From Serratia sarumanii (GTDB lineage: Bacteria; Pseudomonadota; Gammaproteobacteria; Enterobacterales; Enterobacteriaceae), in contig NZ_CP124750.1 of assembly GCF_029962605.1 (NCBI RefSeq), positions 1 to 64,000 on the forward strand: a stretch of DNA of 64,000 nucleotides. Direction: 5' to 3'. The translations under genes and the position numbers were made by a program. The notes below the pieces were generated by a model. The model was not told the DNA's origin. It saw only the letters and a program-made list of their open reading frames with translations, and searched no databases. Positions 48,702 through 58,782 of the stretch are shown piece after piece. Position 1 is the stretch's first letter, and every line of letters begins with the position of its first letter.

Positions 48702-49333
48702 GAAAGGAAAAGCCCATTCAGCGTTACAGCGCACCGGAGCGCATCAACCACTGGATCGTGGCGTTCTGCTTTGTGTTCGCCGCCATCAGCGGGCTGGGGT
48801 TTTTCTTCCCCTCCTTCAACTGGCTGATGAACATCTTCGGGACGCCGCAGCTGGCGCGCATTCTGCACCCGTTTGTCGGGGTGATCATGTTTGCCGCGTT
48901 CCTGCTGATGTTCCTGCGCTACTGGAAGCATAACCTGATCAACCGGGAAGATATCGTCTGGGCCAAGAACATCCACAAAATCGCCATGAACGAGGAAGTG
49001 GGTGACACCGGGCGCTATAATTTCGGCCAGAAGTGCGTGTTCTGGGCGGCGATTATCAGCCTGGTGCTGCTGCTGGCCAGCGGCGTGGTGATCTGGCGGC
49101 CGTATTTTGCGCCGTCGTTCTCCATCCCGCTGATCCGCATCGCGCTGCTGGTGCATTCGCTGGCCGCGGTCGGCCTGATTATCGTGATTATGGTGCACAT
49201 TTACGCCGCATTGTGGGTAAAAGGCACCATTACCGCGATGGTGGAAGGCTGGGTGCCGGCGGCCTGGGCCAAGAAACATCATCCGCGCTGGTACCGTGAG
49301 GTCCGCGAGAAACGACAGGAAGATAAACCCTGA
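48698..49333 (+). CDS. fdoI: Formate dehydrogenase-O cytochrome b556 subunit
   Basis: 211-residue inner-membrane di-heme cytochrome b with four membrane segments; His residues in [23 protein letters not shown] and [22 protein letters not shown] are the expected heme ligands. It delivers electrons to quinone. ATG overlaps the fdoH stop; its own TGA overlaps fdhE ATG by one base. Confidence 0.95.
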   Translation: MRKEKPIQRYSAPERINHWIVAFCFVFAAISGLGFFFPSFNWLMNIFGTPQLARILHPFVGVIMFAAFLLMFLRYWKHNLINREDIVWAKNIHKIAMNEEVGDTGRYNFGQKCVFWAAIISLVLLLASGVVIWRPYFAPSFSIPLIRIALLVHSLAAVGLIIVIMVHIYAALWVKGTITAMVEGWVPAAWAKKHHPRWYREVREKRQEDKP

Positions 49334-50262
49334 TGAGTATCCGCATCGTTCCTAAAGAGCAGTTAGGGGCACAGCGTGAGAAGTCCTCAACGGCGGAGAA
49401 CATCCCGCCGTTACTTTTCGCCAACCTGAAAAGCCTGTACAGCCGCCGCGCTGATCGCCTGCGTCAGCTGGCGGTCGACAATCCGCTGGGCGACTATCTG
49501 AACTTCGCCGCCGAGCTGGCGCAGGCGCAGCAGCATGCGCTGCACGATAATCCGCTGCAGCTCGATCTTAGCGAAGCGCTGGCGCAGGGCGCCGCCAGCG
49601 GCAAACCGCCGCTCGATCTGAGCGTGTTCCCGCGTAGCGAGCATTGGCGCAAGCTGCTGGCGTCGCTGATCGCCGAGCTGCGCCCGCAGGCGCCGGAGCA
49701 TATCCTGGCGGTGCTGGACAACTTGGAGAAAGCCTCGGCGCACGAGCTGGAGCTGATGGCCGACGCCTTGCTCAACCGCGAGTTCGGCAAGGTGGGCAGC
49801 GAGAAGGCGCCGTTCCTCTGGGCCGCGCTGTCGCTCTATTGGGCGCAGATGGCCAGCCTGATCCCCGGCAAGGCGCGCGCCGAATACGGCGAGCAGCGCC
49901 AGTTCTGCCCGGTGTGCGGCAGCATCCCGGTCTCCAGCATGGTGCACATCGGCACCGTCAACGGCCTGCGCTACCTGCACTGCAACCTGTGCGAAAGCGA
50001 ATGGCACGTGGTGCGGGTGAAGTGCAGCAACTGCGAGCAGACCCGCGATCTCAACTACTGGTCGCTGGACAGCGAGCAGGCGGCGGTGAAGGCGGAAAGC
50101 TGCGGCGACTGCGGCACTTACCTGAAGATCCTGTATCAGGAAAAAGACCCGCAGGTCGAAGCGGTGGCCGACGATCTGGCTTCGCTGGTGCTGGACGCCC
50201 GCATGGAAGAAGAAGGCTTTGGCCGCAGCAGCATCAATCCGTTCCTGTTCCCGGCGGAGTAA
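49333..50262 (+). CDS. fdhE: Formate dehydrogenase accessory protein FdhE
   Basis: 309-residue cytosolic protein needed for active membrane formate dehydrogenases. Its hallmark rubredoxin-like cysteine pairs are all present: [23 protein letters not shown] and CGDCGTYL. Translationally coupled to fdoI (TGATG). A GC-rich hairpin (CCGGCCCCG/CGGGGCCGG, 50267-50290) without a U-run follows the stop. Confidence 0.95.
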   Translation: MSIRIVPKEQLGAQREKSSTAENIPPLLFANLKSLYSRRADRLRQLAVDNPLGDYLNFAAELAQAQQHALHDNPLQLDLSEALAQGAASGKPPLDLSVFPRSEHWRKLLASLIAELRPQAPEHILAVLDNLEKASAHELELMADALLNREFGKVGSEKAPFLWAALSLYWAQMASLIPGKARAEYGEQRQFCPVCGSIPVSSMVHIGTVNGLRYLHCNLCESEWHVVRVKCSNCEQTRDLNYWSLDSEQAAVKAESCGDCGTYLKILYQEKDPQVEAVADDLASLVLDARMEEEGFGRSSINPFLFPAE

Positions 50263-50376
50263 CCGCCCGGCCCCGTTCGCGCGGGGCCGGACCAGCAATT
50301 TCAGCACGGGCTTCTGGCATTCGCCCGGACGAGTTGCTACGTTTAGGCCATAACGCGCCAAGCGAAAGGAACCACG

Positions 50377-51027
50377 ATGTTAAACACCCTGGCAAAACTG
50401 ACCGCGGTCGCCGTGCTGGCGGTCGGACTGGCGGCCTGCGACAACAAAGACGACACCAAACCGGCGGTGCCGCCACCGGACACCAAGCCGACCGTGACGC
50501 AGCCCGCGCCACCGCCGCCGCCTGCGCCGGTAGAAACCCCGCCCGCGCCGCCGGGGCTGAACGTGTCGCTGCAGAAGGGCAAAATCACCTTCGAGCTGCC
50601 GCCGGGCTTTAGCGATCAAACGCTGAACAGCGGCATCATCAACGACAGCACCTCCACCATTCAGCGCTTTCTCGACGGCAAGTCGCGCCAGAGCGCGGTC
50701 TCTTCCGAAGTGATCCCGCCGGACGGCATGAAGCTCAACACCAGCGACAAAATGCTGAAAGAGCTGGCGCAGAGCGCCATCACGGTGCTGGCCGAGCGCT
50801 ATCAGAATATCCAGACCACCAAAGAAGAGAACTTCAGCGTCGGCAAACAGAAGTTTCGCCGGGTGGATACCGAGCAGACCGTCAACGGGCAAAAGGTGGT
50901 CTCCACGCTGGTGTTGACGGTGTTCAACAAGCGGGTGGTGACGCTGCAAATGCTGTCGCCGGCCAAAACGCCGGAAGTGCATCAGGCGCTGGTGCAGCAG
51001 ATTATCGATACCCTGGCGGTGAAGTAA
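50377..51027 (+). CDS. DcrB-like (DUF1795) lipoprotein with proline-rich linker
   Basis: 216-residue lipoprotein: signal ends VGLAAC (Cys21) and the next residue is Asp, the inner-membrane retention signal. A Pro/Thr-rich linker (about 30-65) leads to a domain resembling DcrB (GKITFELPPGFSDQT, ending IIDTLAVK). DcrB family members act in the cell envelope (in E. coli linked to phage entry and lipoprotein maturation); a specific role here is unknown. It lies between fdhE and yibF. Confidence 0.75.
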   Translation: MLNTLAKLTAVAVLAVGLAACDNKDDTKPAVPPPDTKPTVTQPAPPPPPAPVETPPAPPGLNVSLQKGKITFELPPGFSDQTLNSGIINDSTSTIQRFLDGKSRQSAVSSEVIPPDGMKLNTSDKMLKELAQSAITVLAERYQNIQTTKEENFSVGKQKFRRVDTEQTVNGQKVVSTLVLTVFNKRVVTLQMLSPAKTPEVHQALVQQIIDTLAVK

Positions 51028-51067
51028 GGGCGCCGCGCCGCGGCCAGGACGAAGCGGAGGAGACCGG

Positions 51068-51673
51068 ATGAAGCTTATCGGCAGTTACACCAGCCCCTTT
51101 GTGCGCAAGATTTCCGTAATGCTGCTGGAAAAAGGGATCGCGTTCGAATTCGTCAACGATCCGCCGTATGAGCCCGGCAGCCGGGTGAAGGAGCTTAACC
51201 CGCTCGGCAAGGTGCCGGTGCTGATCGCCGATGACGGCGAGGTGTTTTACGATTCGCCGGTGGTGGCCGAATACCTCGAACTGCTGACGGTGGAGCCGGC
51301 GTTTTTGCCGGCCGATCGCGCCGCCGCACTGCGCGTCCGCCAGGTGGCGGCGCTGGCGGACGGCGTGACCGAAGCGGCGGCGACCCTGTTTCGCGAAAGC
51401 CGGCGCGCGCCGGAAAAACAGGACGAAAACTGGATGCTGCGCCAGCGTGACAAACTGACGCACGGGTTGGATGCGCTGGAGGCGCTGGCGCGGGACAAAA
51501 CGTGGCTCAATGCCGAGCGGCTGACGCTGGCGGATATCGCCACCGGCTGCGCGCTGGGCTACCTCAATTTCCGCCGCATTCTGCCCAACTGGTGCGTCGG
51601 GCGCCCGGCGCTGGTCAAGCTGGCCGAACGCCTGTTCGCCCGTGAAAGCTTCGCCCGCACCGCGCCGCCCTGA
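51068..51673 (+). CDS. yibF: Glutathione S-transferase-like protein YibF
   Basis: 201-residue GST-fold protein, similar to E. coli YibF throughout. The N-terminal thioredoxin-like domain contains GSYTSPFVRKISVMLLEKG and the cis-Pro region KVPVLIADDGEVFYDSP; helical C-terminal domain ends ESFARTAPP. Substrate unknown. Located just before selAB, as in E. coli. An intrinsic terminator follows. Confidence 0.9.
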   Translation: MKLIGSYTSPFVRKISVMLLEKGIAFEFVNDPPYEPGSRVKELNPLGKVPVLIADDGEVFYDSPVVAEYLELLTVEPAFLPADRAAALRVRQVAALADGVTEAAATLFRESRRAPEKQDENWMLRQRDKLTHGLDALEALARDKTWLNAERLTLADIATGCALGYLNFRRILPNWCVGRPALVKLAERLFARESFARTAPP

Positions 51674-51685
51674 GCGTTCTTTTCT

Positions 51686-51705
51686 CCCCGCCGCGGCGGG
51701 GTTTT
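51686..51705 (+). terminator. Intrinsic terminator between yibF and selA
   Basis: CCCCGCC-GC-GGCGGGG followed by TTTT, 13 bases after the yibF stop. With a two-base nominal loop the outer pairs probably form a shorter stem. It suggests selAB has its own promoter or that readthrough is partial. Confidence 0.6.
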
Positions 51706-51742
51706 GCTATGCCGATACGTCTAAATTGAAAACCGAGCGACC

Positions 51743-53137
51743 ATGAGCACTGAATCCCACCTTCTTTACAGCCAACTGCCCGCCATCGACCGCCTGCTGC
51801 GAGAACCCGCGATTGAACCGCTGGTGGCGCAGCATGGCCAGACACTGATCGGCGAACTGCTGCGCCGGCTGCAGGCCCAGGCGCGCGACGCGATCGGGCA
51901 ACAGCAACGTTTACCCGCCTGGTGCGGCGACTGGCCGCAGGCGCTGCGGGCCGAGCTGGCCCGGCAGCAACGCCCGGCTTTGCTGCCGGTGTTCAACCTC
52001 AGCGGCACCGTGCTGCACACCAACCTCGGGCGCGCCCTGCTGGCGCAGCCGGTGAAGGAGGCGGTGAGCGCGGTGATGGGGGAGGCGGTGACGCTGGAGT
52101 ACGATCTGGACGGCGCCGGGCGCGGCCATCGCGATCGGGCGGTGGCGGATCTGCTGTGCCGGCTGACCGGCGCGGAGGACGCCTGCATCGTCAATAACAA
52201 CGCGGCGGCGGTGCTGCTGATGCTGGCGGCGATCGCCCCCGGCAAAGAGGTGGTGGTGTCGCGCGGCGAGCTGGTGGAGATCGGCGGCGCATTCCGCATA
52301 CCCGACGTGATGCGCCAGGCCGGCTGCCAACTGGTGGAGGTCGGCACCACCAACCGCACCCATCTGAAAGATTACCGCCAGGCCATCAACGAGCAGACCG
52401 GCCTGTTGATGAAAGTGCACACCAGCAACTACAGCATTCAGGGCTTTACCGCGGCGGTCGACGAGGCCGAATTGGCGCAGCTCGGAGCCGAACAGGGCGT
52501 GCCGACCGCCACCGATCTGGGCAGCGGCTCGTTGATCGACATGGCGCAGTACGGCCTGCCCGCCGAACCGATGCCGCAGCGGCTGCTGGCCGCCGGCGTC
52601 GACTTGGTGACGTTCTCCGGCGATAAGCTGCTGGGCGGCCCGCAGGCCGGGATCATCGTCGGCAAAAAGGCGTTGATCGCCCGCCTGCAGCAGCATCCGC
52701 TCAAGCGCGCGCTGCGCGTCGGCAAGCTGACGCTGGCGGCCCTGGAGGCCACGCTGCGGCTCTATCTGCAGCCGGAAAAACTGGCTGAGCAGCTGCCGAC
52801 GCTGCGGCTGCTGACCCGCCCGCAGCAGGAGATGCAACAGGCGGCCGAACGGCTGCTGGCGGCGCTGGCACCGCGGTTCACCGCCGATTTCGAGCTGCGC
52901 GCCGAACCGTGCTGGTCGCAAATTGGCAGCGGTTCGCTGCCGGTGGATCGCCTGCCCAGCTATGCGCTGACCTTCACGCCGCGCGACGGCCGCGGCGCCA
53001 CGCTGGAAGCGTTGGCCGAACGCTGGCGCCGCCTGCCGCAGCCGGTGATCGGCCGCCTCGGTGACGGCCGGCTGTGGCTGGATCTGCGCTGTCTGGAACA
53101 GGAAGGGGCGCTGATCGACGCGCTGAGCGCCTCATGA
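51743..53137 (+). CDS. selA: L-seryl-tRNA(Sec) selenium transferase
   Basis: PLP enzyme that converts seryl-tRNA(Sec) to selenocysteyl-tRNA(Sec) with selenophosphate. 464 residues (E. coli 463). The PLP lysine is Lys295 in [13 protein letters not shown]; the anchoring region [13 protein letters not shown] is also conserved. Overlaps selB by 4 bases. Functionally tied to the selenoprotein gene fdoG 4 kb upstream. Confidence 0.96.
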   Translation: MSTESHLLYSQLPAIDRLLREPAIEPLVAQHGQTLIGELLRRLQAQARDAIGQQQRLPAWCGDWPQALRAELARQQRPALLPVFNLSGTVLHTNLGRALLAQPVKEAVSAVMGEAVTLEYDLDGAGRGHRDRAVADLLCRLTGAEDACIVNNNAAAVLLMLAAIAPGKEVVVSRGELVEIGGAFRIPDVMRQAGCQLVEVGTTNRTHLKDYRQAINEQTGLLMKVHTSNYSIQGFTAAVDEAELAQLGAEQGVPTATDLGSGSLIDMAQYGLPAEPMPQRLLAAGVDLVTFSGDKLLGGPQAGIIVGKKALIARLQQHPLKRALRVGKLTLAALEATLRLYLQPEKLAEQLPTLRLLTRPQQEMQQAAERLLAALAPRFTADFELRAEPCWSQIGSGSLPVDRLPSYALTFTPRDGRGATLEALAERWRRLPQPVIGRLGDGRLWLDLRCLEQEGALIDALSAS

Positions 53138-54975
53138 TCATCGCCACCGCCGGCCATGTCGATCATGGCAAAACCACCCTGCTGCAGGCGATCTCCGGGA
53201 TCAACGCGGATCGCCTGCCGGAAGAGAAGCGCCGCGGCATGACCATCGATCTGGGTTACGCCTACTGGCCGCAGCCGGACGGCCGGGTGCTGGGCTTTAT
53301 CGACGTGCCCGGCCACGAGAAATTCCTCGCCAACATGCTGGCGGGCGTCGGCGGCATCGACCATGCGTTGCTGGTGGTGGCCTGCGACGACGGCGTGATG
53401 GCGCAAACCCGCGAACATCTGGCGATCCTGCGCCTGAGCGGGCGCCCGGCGCTGACGGTGGCGCTGACCAAGGCCGACCGGGTGGACGCGGCGCGTGTCG
53501 GCGAGGTACGCCGCCAGGTGCGCGACGAACTGGCGCGCCAGGGCTGGCCCGATGCACCGCTGTTTGTTACCGCGGCGGCGGCGGGAGAGGGTATCGAGGC
53601 GCTGCGCGCGCATTTGCTGGCGCTGCCCTCCGGCGAGCACGCGCTGACGCGCCGTTTTCGCCTGGCGGTTGACCGTGCGTTCAGCGTCAAAGGGGCGGGG
53701 CTGGTGGTGACCGGCACCGCGCTCGGCGGCCGGGTGCAGGTGGGAGATACGCTGTGGCTGACCGGCGCCGACGCGCCGGTGCGGGTGCGCGGCCTGCACG
53801 CCCAAAATCAGGTCGTGGAACAGGCCCAGGCCGGGCAACGCATCGCGTTGAACATCAGCGGCGATGTCGATAAAGACCGTGTCGCGCGCGGCGACTGGCT
53901 GCTGGCGCAGCGTCCGCCTGAGGCGGCGGAACGCATTCTGGTGGCGCTGGAAGCGGATCGGCCGATCCGCCATTGGCAGCCGCTGCATCTGCACCATGCC
54001 GCCAGCCACATCACCGGGCGCATTTCGCTGCTGAACGACGGGCTGGCGGAACTGGTCCTCGATCGCCCGCTGTGGCTGGCGGAGAACGATCGGCTGGTGC
54101 TGCGCGATATCGGCGCACGGCAAACGCTGGGCGCGGCCCGGGTGCTCAGGCTGAGCGCGCCCAAGCGCGGCAAGCGCCAGCCGGACTACCTGGCATGGCT
54201 GCAGGCCCTGGCGAACGCGCAGGACGATGCGCAGGTGCTGACGCTTGAGCTGCCGCACGGCGCGCTGTCTCTGACGGCGTTCGCCTGGGCGCGTCAGTTG
54301 ACCGACGACGGCCTGGCGGCACTGCTGGCGAACCGCGATCTGCTGATCGTCGGTGATCGGGCGCTGGCGCAGGATCAGGTGCAACAGGCGGAGAGCCGGC
54401 TGTTGCAGGTGCTGGCGGAGTACCACCAACAGCACGCCGATCAACTGGGCTTAGGGCGCGCCCGTCTGCGGCGCATGGCCCTGCCCCAGCAGCCGGAAAC
54501 GCTGGTGTTTATGATGATCGATCGGCTGCTGAAGGCCGGCGCACTGCGCAATACGCGCGGCTGGCTGCACCTGCCGGAACACGGTCTGGCGTTCAGCGCC
54601 GAAGAGGCGCCGCTCTGGGCGCGCATCGAACCGCTGTTCGGCGACGAGCCGTGGTGGGTGCGCGATCTGGCGAGCGAACTGGGCGAGGAGGAGAGCCGGG
54701 TGCGGGCGCTGCTGCGCAAGGCGGCCCAGCTGGGCCATGTGACGGCGGTGGTGGTGGATCGCTATTACCTCAGCCGACGTATCGAACAGTTCGCGGCGCT
54801 GATCCGCGAGCTGGATGCGGAGCGGGGCGGCGCCAACGCCGCCGACTTCCGCGATCGGCTCGGCGTCGGGCGCAAGCTGGCGATCCAGGTGCTGGAGTTC
54901 TTCGATCGCAGCGGCTTTACCCGCCGCAAGGGTAACGAGCATCTGCTGCGCGACGGCGGGTTGTTCGGCAACTGA
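53134..54975 (+). CDS. selB: Selenocysteine-specific elongation factor SelB
   Basis: GTPase that carries Sec-tRNA(Sec) to UGA codons marked by SECIS. 613 residues (E. coli 614). G1 is [10 protein letters not shown]3 DVPGHEKF, G4 is TKADR. After the EF-Tu-like domains, the C-terminal half (about 370-613) consists of winged helices that bind the SECIS RNA. ATG 53134 overlaps the selA stop (ATGA). No terminator is seen downstream. Confidence 0.96.
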   Translation: MIIATAGHVDHGKTTLLQAISGINADRLPEEKRRGMTIDLGYAYWPQPDGRVLGFIDVPGHEKFLANMLAGVGGIDHALLVVACDDGVMAQTREHLAILRLSGRPALTVALTKADRVDAARVGEVRRQVRDELARQGWPDAPLFVTAAAAGEGIEALRAHLLALPSGEHALTRRFRLAVDRAFSVKGAGLVVTGTALGGRVQVGDTLWLTGADAPVRVRGLHAQNQVVEQAQAGQRIALNISGDVDKDRVARGDWLLAQRPPEAAERILVALEADRPIRHWQPLHLHHAASHITGRISLLNDGLAELVLDRPLWLAENDRLVLRDIGARQTLGAARVLRLSAPKRGKRQPDYLAWLQALANAQDDAQVLTLELPHGALSLTAFAWARQLTDDGLAALLANRDLLIVGDRALAQDQVQQAESRLLQVLAEYHQQHADQLGLGRARLRRMALPQQPETLVFMMIDRLLKAGALRNTRGWLHLPEHGLAFSAEEAPLWARIEPLFGDEPWWVRDLASELGEEESRVRALLRKAAQLGHVTAVVVDRYYLSRRIEQFAALIRELDAERGGANAADFRDRLGVGRKLAIQVLEFFDRSGFTRRKGNEHLLRDGGLFGN

Positions 54976-55016
54976 TTGCGTGTTTTTTGTTCTCTGATGG
55001 CGGTATAATCAGCTTT

Positions 55017-55029
55017 AATCACTTTGATT
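55017..55029. promoter_or_regulatory. Inverted repeat in the promoter of the RHH/ParE operon
   Basis: AATCA-CTT-TGATT, followed by a partial TGATATTGATTG repeat, 29 bases before the antitoxin start. A consensus -10 TATAAT lies at 55004-55009, so the repeats would overlap the transcription start, as expected of an autoregulated operator. Confidence 0.5.
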
Positions 55030-55057
55030 GATATTGATTGTACTGAGGAGCAAGACG

Positions 55058-55318
55058 ATGAATACGAAAGTCATCACCGCTCATGTCCCGCTGCCTTTGG
55101 CTGAAAAGGTGGATGAAATGGCCGCCAAACTTGAACGCTCACGGGGATGGATAGTGAAGCAAGCCCTCACCGCCTGGCTCGAGCAAGAGGAAGAGCGTCG
55201 TCGGTTAACGCTGGCGGCGCTGGCCGATGTCGAACAGCAAAACGTTATCGATCATGAATCGGTAGAAGCCTGGGCTGCCAGCCTGGACAGTGACGATCCG
55301 CTGCCGGTACCGCGCTGA
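55058..55318 (+). CDS. Ribbon-helix-helix antitoxin (CopG/ParD-like)
   Basis: 86-residue protein starting MNTKVITAHVPLPLAEKVDEM, with a RHH DNA-binding fold (residues 1-45; RSRGWIVKQALTAWLEQEEE is helix 2) and a C-terminal acidic toxin-binding part. ATG 55058 has GAGGAG 5-8 bases upstream. The stop overlaps the toxin ATG (TGATG), so the pair is coupled. Confidence 0.83.
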   Translation: MNTKVITAHVPLPLAEKVDEMAAKLERSRGWIVKQALTAWLEQEEERRRLTLAALADVEQQNVIDHESVEAWAASLDSDDPLPVPR

Positions 55319-55593
55319 TGGAGTTAAAATGGACGAGTAAGGCGCTATCGGATTTGGCGCGTTTGTTTGAGTTTCTTGCCTTGGTTAACCGTACTGCGGC
55401 AGCGAATTCGGTGAAGGCCTTGGTCGCCGCGCCTAAAGCGTTGCTTGATAATTCTCGCCTGGGTGAAAGACTGGACGAGTTTTTACCGCAGGAAGTGAGG
55501 CGTATTCTGGTCGGCCGTTATGAGATACGTTACCAGGTGCAGCCGGCAACGATTTATGTTCTGCGTATTTGGCATACCCGCGAAGAGCGATAG
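55318..55593 (+). CDS. RelE/ParE-family toxin
   Basis: 91-residue RelE/ParE-fold toxin: MELKWTSKALSDLARLFEFL at the start, the conserved Arg/Tyr strand RRILVGRYEIRYQVQ and the C-terminal IYVLRIWHTREER. Paired with the RHH protein upstream. RelE members cut ribosome-bound mRNA, ParE members inhibit gyrase; the RHH partner makes ParE-like action somewhat more likely. Base composition is less G+C-rich than the flanking selB and LysR genes, a sign of acquisition. Confidence 0.82.
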   Translation: MELKWTSKALSDLARLFEFLALVNRTAAANSVKALVAAPKALLDNSRLGERLDEFLPQEVRRILVGRYEIRYQVQPATIYVLRIWHTREER

Positions 55594-55604
55594 GCCGAAT
55601 TCCC

Positions 55605-56516
55605 CTACCCGATAAATCTGACGGCGGCCCGGCTGACGTCTGGCGTCTGGGCGGTCAGAAACGCCTGTAAGCGTTCGATCAGCGGCCGCTTCGCCGATTC
55701 TTCCGGCCAAACCAGATAGTAACCGTCGCCGGTACGCACGGCGGCGTCACAGGGCAGCGCCAATAACCCCTCCTCAATCGTCCGCAGGCTCAGCGCCAGA
55801 TCGCCGATCGAGACGCCGTGCCCGGCGATGGCCGCCGTGTTGCCCTGTTCCAGCGAATCAAATACCTGGCCGCGCGTGAGATCGATCGGGGCCGCGATGC
55901 CGCTTTTTTGCAGCCAGCGCCGCCAGTCGCGCCGATCGGGCGAAGGGTGGATCAGCGGGCAGGCGGCGAGGTCGCGCTGCCCGTCGGCGAGCAGCGCGGG
56001 GGCGCAAATCGGGATCAGCCATTCGTCGAACAGCTTGGCGGCGGCGGTGTTGGCGCCGAAGTGGCCGTTGCCGAGCAGGATGGCGCAGTCGTAGGGTTCG
56101 CTGAAAAAATCCACGCTGTCGATGTCCATCCAGACGCTGGCTGCCTGCACCTCGAACGCCTGCGCCGTTTGCCGGAACCGGCTCAGGCAGTCCAGCAGCC
56201 AGCGCAGGGTCAGCGTGGAGGGCGCCTTCAGCCGCAGCAGATCGCGGTGGCTTCTGAACAACTCGCACGCTTGCTCGATGCGGCCAAACCCTTGCTGCAG
56301 CTCGGCGGCGAAGATTTTCCCCTGCGGCGTGACCTCGATGCGCGGGCCGTTGCGCTGGAACAGTCGACAGCCGAAGTGCTGCTCCAGCGTTTTGATGTGC
56401 TTGCTGACGGCGCTCGGGGTGAGATGCAGCTCCTCGGCGGCCAGCGTGAACGAGCCGGTGCGGGCGGCGCTTTCGAAGGCGCGCAGGGCGTAAAGCGGCG
56501 GAAGGGAACTGGCCAT
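55605..56516 (-). CDS. LysR-family transcriptional regulator
   Basis: 303-residue LTTR. The N-terminal winged helix contains LYALRAFESAARTGSF and LTPSAVSKHIKTLE, GcvA-like; a two-lobed effector domain follows. It is divergent from an RhtB-family exporter 121 bases away and probably controls it. It converges with the ParE-like toxin 11 bases away. Effector unknown. Confidence 0.87.
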   Translation of the reverse strand: MASSLPPLYALRAFESAARTGSFTLAAEELHLTPSAVSKHIKTLEQHFGCRLFQRNGPRIEVTPQGKIFAAELQQGFGRIEQACELFRSHRDLLRLKAPSTLTLRWLLDCLSRFRQTAQAFEVQAASVWMDIDSVDFFSEPYDCAILLGNGHFGANTAAAKLFDEWLIPICAPALLADGQRDLAACPLIHPSPDRRDWRRWLQKSGIAAPIDLTRGQVFDSLEQGNTAAIAGHGVSIGDLALSLRTIEEGLLALPCDAAVRTGDGYYLVWPEESAKRPLIERLQAFLTAQTPDVSRAAVRFIG

Positions 56517-56637
56517 CGCGGCGTCTCTAATAATGAGTCTGATTCACAGTAAACGACAGGATTACTCCTTTTTCAAGGCGGGGGCGGCGGCAGGATAATG
56601 GCGCGACGCCAACTGACTGAATGTGAGTGAAATAAAG

Positions 56638-57264
56638 ATGAACCTGTCGTTGCTGGCGGCGTATTTCGCCGCCATTTTCTTGCTGATCGCCACGCCGGGG
56701 CCGGTGGTGGCGATGGTGGCCAACACCGCGGCGCGCTTTGGCGCCCGGCGCGCGCTGTTGACCGCGCTGGGCAGCAATGGGGCCTCTTTGTTGCTGATCG
56801 GCATCGCCGCGCTGATTATCACCGGGCTGTTCGCGGTGGATATGCGCTTGCTGCAGTGGATAGGCCTGCTGGGGTGCCTGTTGATCGGCCGCATGGCGAT
56901 CGCCTCGCTGTATGAGGATTTATCCGCGCGAACCCCGGATGCGCAGCCCGTTGCGCCGCCGCAAAAACGCTCGGCGATCCTGACCGGTTTTCTGGTGGGC
57001 ATCGCCAACCCCAAAGACATTATCTTCTTCGTCGCTTTTTTCCCGCAGTTTATCGCCGTCACCCCCTCGATCGGCGCCAGCCTGACGCTGTTGACCGCGC
57101 TGTGGGTGCTGGCGGACTTCGCCATCTTGCTGGCCTATATCACCCTGCTGTCGGGAACGGCGCTGCAGCGCGCGCGGCGGGCGATCTCTGTCCTGTCGGC
57201 GTTGCTGCTGTTGGGGGTGGCGGTGGTGGGAGCGGGGTATGCGCTGTGGGGGCTGCTCGGCTGA
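56638..57264 (+). CDS. LysE/RhtB-family amino acid exporter
   Basis: 208-residue inner-membrane exporter with six predicted membrane segments. Family motif LIATPGPVVAMVANTAARFGAR-type near the N-terminus and GIANPKDIIFFVAFFPQF in the middle. ATG 56638 is preferred; GTG 56623 would add five residues. Divergent from a LysR gene. Substrate unknown. It ends at a bidirectional terminator shared with mdfA. Confidence 0.82.
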   Translation: MNLSLLAAYFAAIFLLIATPGPVVAMVANTAARFGARRALLTALGSNGASLLLIGIAALIITGLFAVDMRLLQWIGLLGCLLIGRMAIASLYEDLSARTPDAQPVAPPQKRSAILTGFLVGIANPKDIIFFVAFFPQFIAVTPSIGASLTLLTALWVLADFAILLAYITLLSGTALQRARRAISVLSALLLLGVAVVGAGYALWGLLG

Positions 57265-57272
57265 AGCCGCAT

Positions 57273-57307
57273 AAAAAAACGCCGGTCGGGAAACCGGACC
57301 GGCGTTT
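57273..57307. terminator. Bidirectional terminator between the RhtB gene and mdfA
   Basis: Perfect 11-bp arms AAACGCCGGTC and GACCGGCGTTT around a 9-base loop, with A-run on the left and T-run on the right, between two convergent genes. Confidence 0.85.
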
Positions 57308-57317
57308 ATCGTGGCGT

Positions 57318-58565
57318 TTAAGCCGCGCCGGTCGGCTGCGGCGTGGGGTCACCGTTGCGGCGTTTGCCGATAAACAGCGCCACCAGCGTCAGCCAGCACA
57401 GGCCGCTGATGAGGTTGAACAGGTTGAACAGCCCGCTGCCGCCCCAGACGTAGGCGACCTTGGCCAGTTCGATGCCGATGGTGAACACCATCATGCTCAG
57501 CATGCCCATAGTGGCCGACACCGTGCCCTTGCTGACGTTGCTGGAGAACAGCGTCAGGCGGTACAGCCCGGCGTTGGCCAGGCCAATGCCGAAGGCGTAC
57601 AGGCTCAGGCCGGCGGTCATCCACAGGTAGGCATGGCTGGAGAACTGGGTCGCCAGCGCGGCGATCAGTAGCCCCAGCAGCATCGGGCCCGCGCCCAGCT
57701 TGATCAGGCGCTCCACGCTGTTTTTGCCGGTCAGGCGCGCCAGCGTCAGGTTGCCGAGGATCAGCGCGCCGAACACCGGGATTTGCAGCAGGCCGTAATC
57801 CAGCGTCGACAGCGACTCACCGCTGATCAGGATCACCGGTGACTGGGCGATCCAGGCCAGCAGCGGCAGGCTGGCGAAACCGATCGCCAAAGCGCCGCAC
57901 AGGAAGCGGCGGTTGCCCAGCACCTGACGGTAGTCGCGCCACAGGTTGGCGGCGGAAAACGCCTCGCCCTGCAGCGTGGCGGTTTCCGGCATCGCTTTCC
58001 ACAGGCCGTAGAAGGCGATGGCCGCCAGCGCGGCGAACAGCACGAACATGCTCTGCCACGGCGCGACGTGGATCAGCGCCGCGCCGGCCAGCGGCCCGAG
58101 CAGCGGGGCGATCAGCGCCACGTTGGCCATCAGCGCGGTGATCTTGATGCACACCGATTCTTCAAACGACTCCTGGATGGTGGCGTAGCCGACCGCGCCG
58201 ATAAAGCACAGGCCGATGCCCTGCAGGAAACGCATGGCGATGAACTGCGCGATGGTGGTGACCAACAGGATCGCCAGGCAGGAGACGATAAAGAACGCCA
58301 CTCCGGCCAGCATCACCGGGCGGCGGCCGCGGCGATCCGACAGCGGCCCGAGCAGCCACTGCAGGAAGATGCCGCCGGCCAGATAGGCGGTCATCGAGGT
58401 GGGCACCCACTCTTCGCCGGCGTTGAAATCCGCCACGACGGCCAGCATGCCCGGCTGAATCATATCGTTGCCGATATAAGTGGCGAACTCGAACAGCACC
58501 AGACAAAGAGGGAATAAAAGCGCCTGTCGGCCCAAACGTGCCGCAGGTGGTAATGTCGTTTTCAT
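57318..58565 (-). CDS. mdfA: Multidrug efflux MFS transporter MdfA
   Basis: 415-residue proton-driven multidrug exporter of the inner membrane (12 segments), homologous to E. coli MdfA/Cmr throughout. The helix 1 residues critical for cation transport are present: Glu26 and Asp34 in [20 protein letters not shown] 58565 begins the E. coli-like N-terminus; a longer frame to 58673 lacks homology. Expected substrates include chloramphenicol and cationic lipophiles. Confidence 0.93.
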   Translation of the reverse strand: MKTTLPPAARLGRQALLFPLCLVLFEFATYIGNDMIQPGMLAVVADFNAGEEWVPTSMTAYLAGGIFLQWLLGPLSDRRGRRPVMLAGVAFFIVSCLAILLVTTIAQFIAMRFLQGIGLCFIGAVGYATIQESFEESVCIKITALMANVALIAPLLGPLAGAALIHVAPWQSMFVLFAALAAIAFYGLWKAMPETATLQGEAFSAANLWRDYRQVLGNRRFLCGALAIGFASLPLLAWIAQSPVILISGESLSTLDYGLLQIPVFGALILGNLTLARLTGKNSVERLIKLGAGPMLLGLLIAALATQFSSHAYLWMTAGLSLYAFGIGLANAGLYRLTLFSSNVSKGTVSATMGMLSMMVFTIGIELAKVAYVWGGSGLFNLFNLISGLCWLTLVALFIGKRRNGDPTPQPTGAA

Positions 58566-58782
58566 ATTATTGTACTGATAGTAAAAGAGAAAAAGGAACT
58601 GCCAGGGCGGGAAGCGCAAACTGAGCGAGTTGTGGCGGCTATTTTGCCGCCAATTGTTCACCTTCGCAATCATAAGGTGTGGTTTAAGTGCATTCTGATA
58701 TTTCGCTTTTGGGTTGTCGCCGAACGCCGTGCCCGATAACCTCTTCTTAACATATCAATATGACACAAGATCGGGCGAGCGT

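Noticed and set aside
44685..48734. Very long minus-strand open frame opposite fdoG-fdoH
   Set aside because: It is antisense to a well-identified gene pair and reflects the strong G/C third-position bias; it has an odd composition rich in His, Arg and Ala and no recognisable domain. The same holds for long antisense frames opposite gyrB (3914-6316) and glyS (29115-32015).
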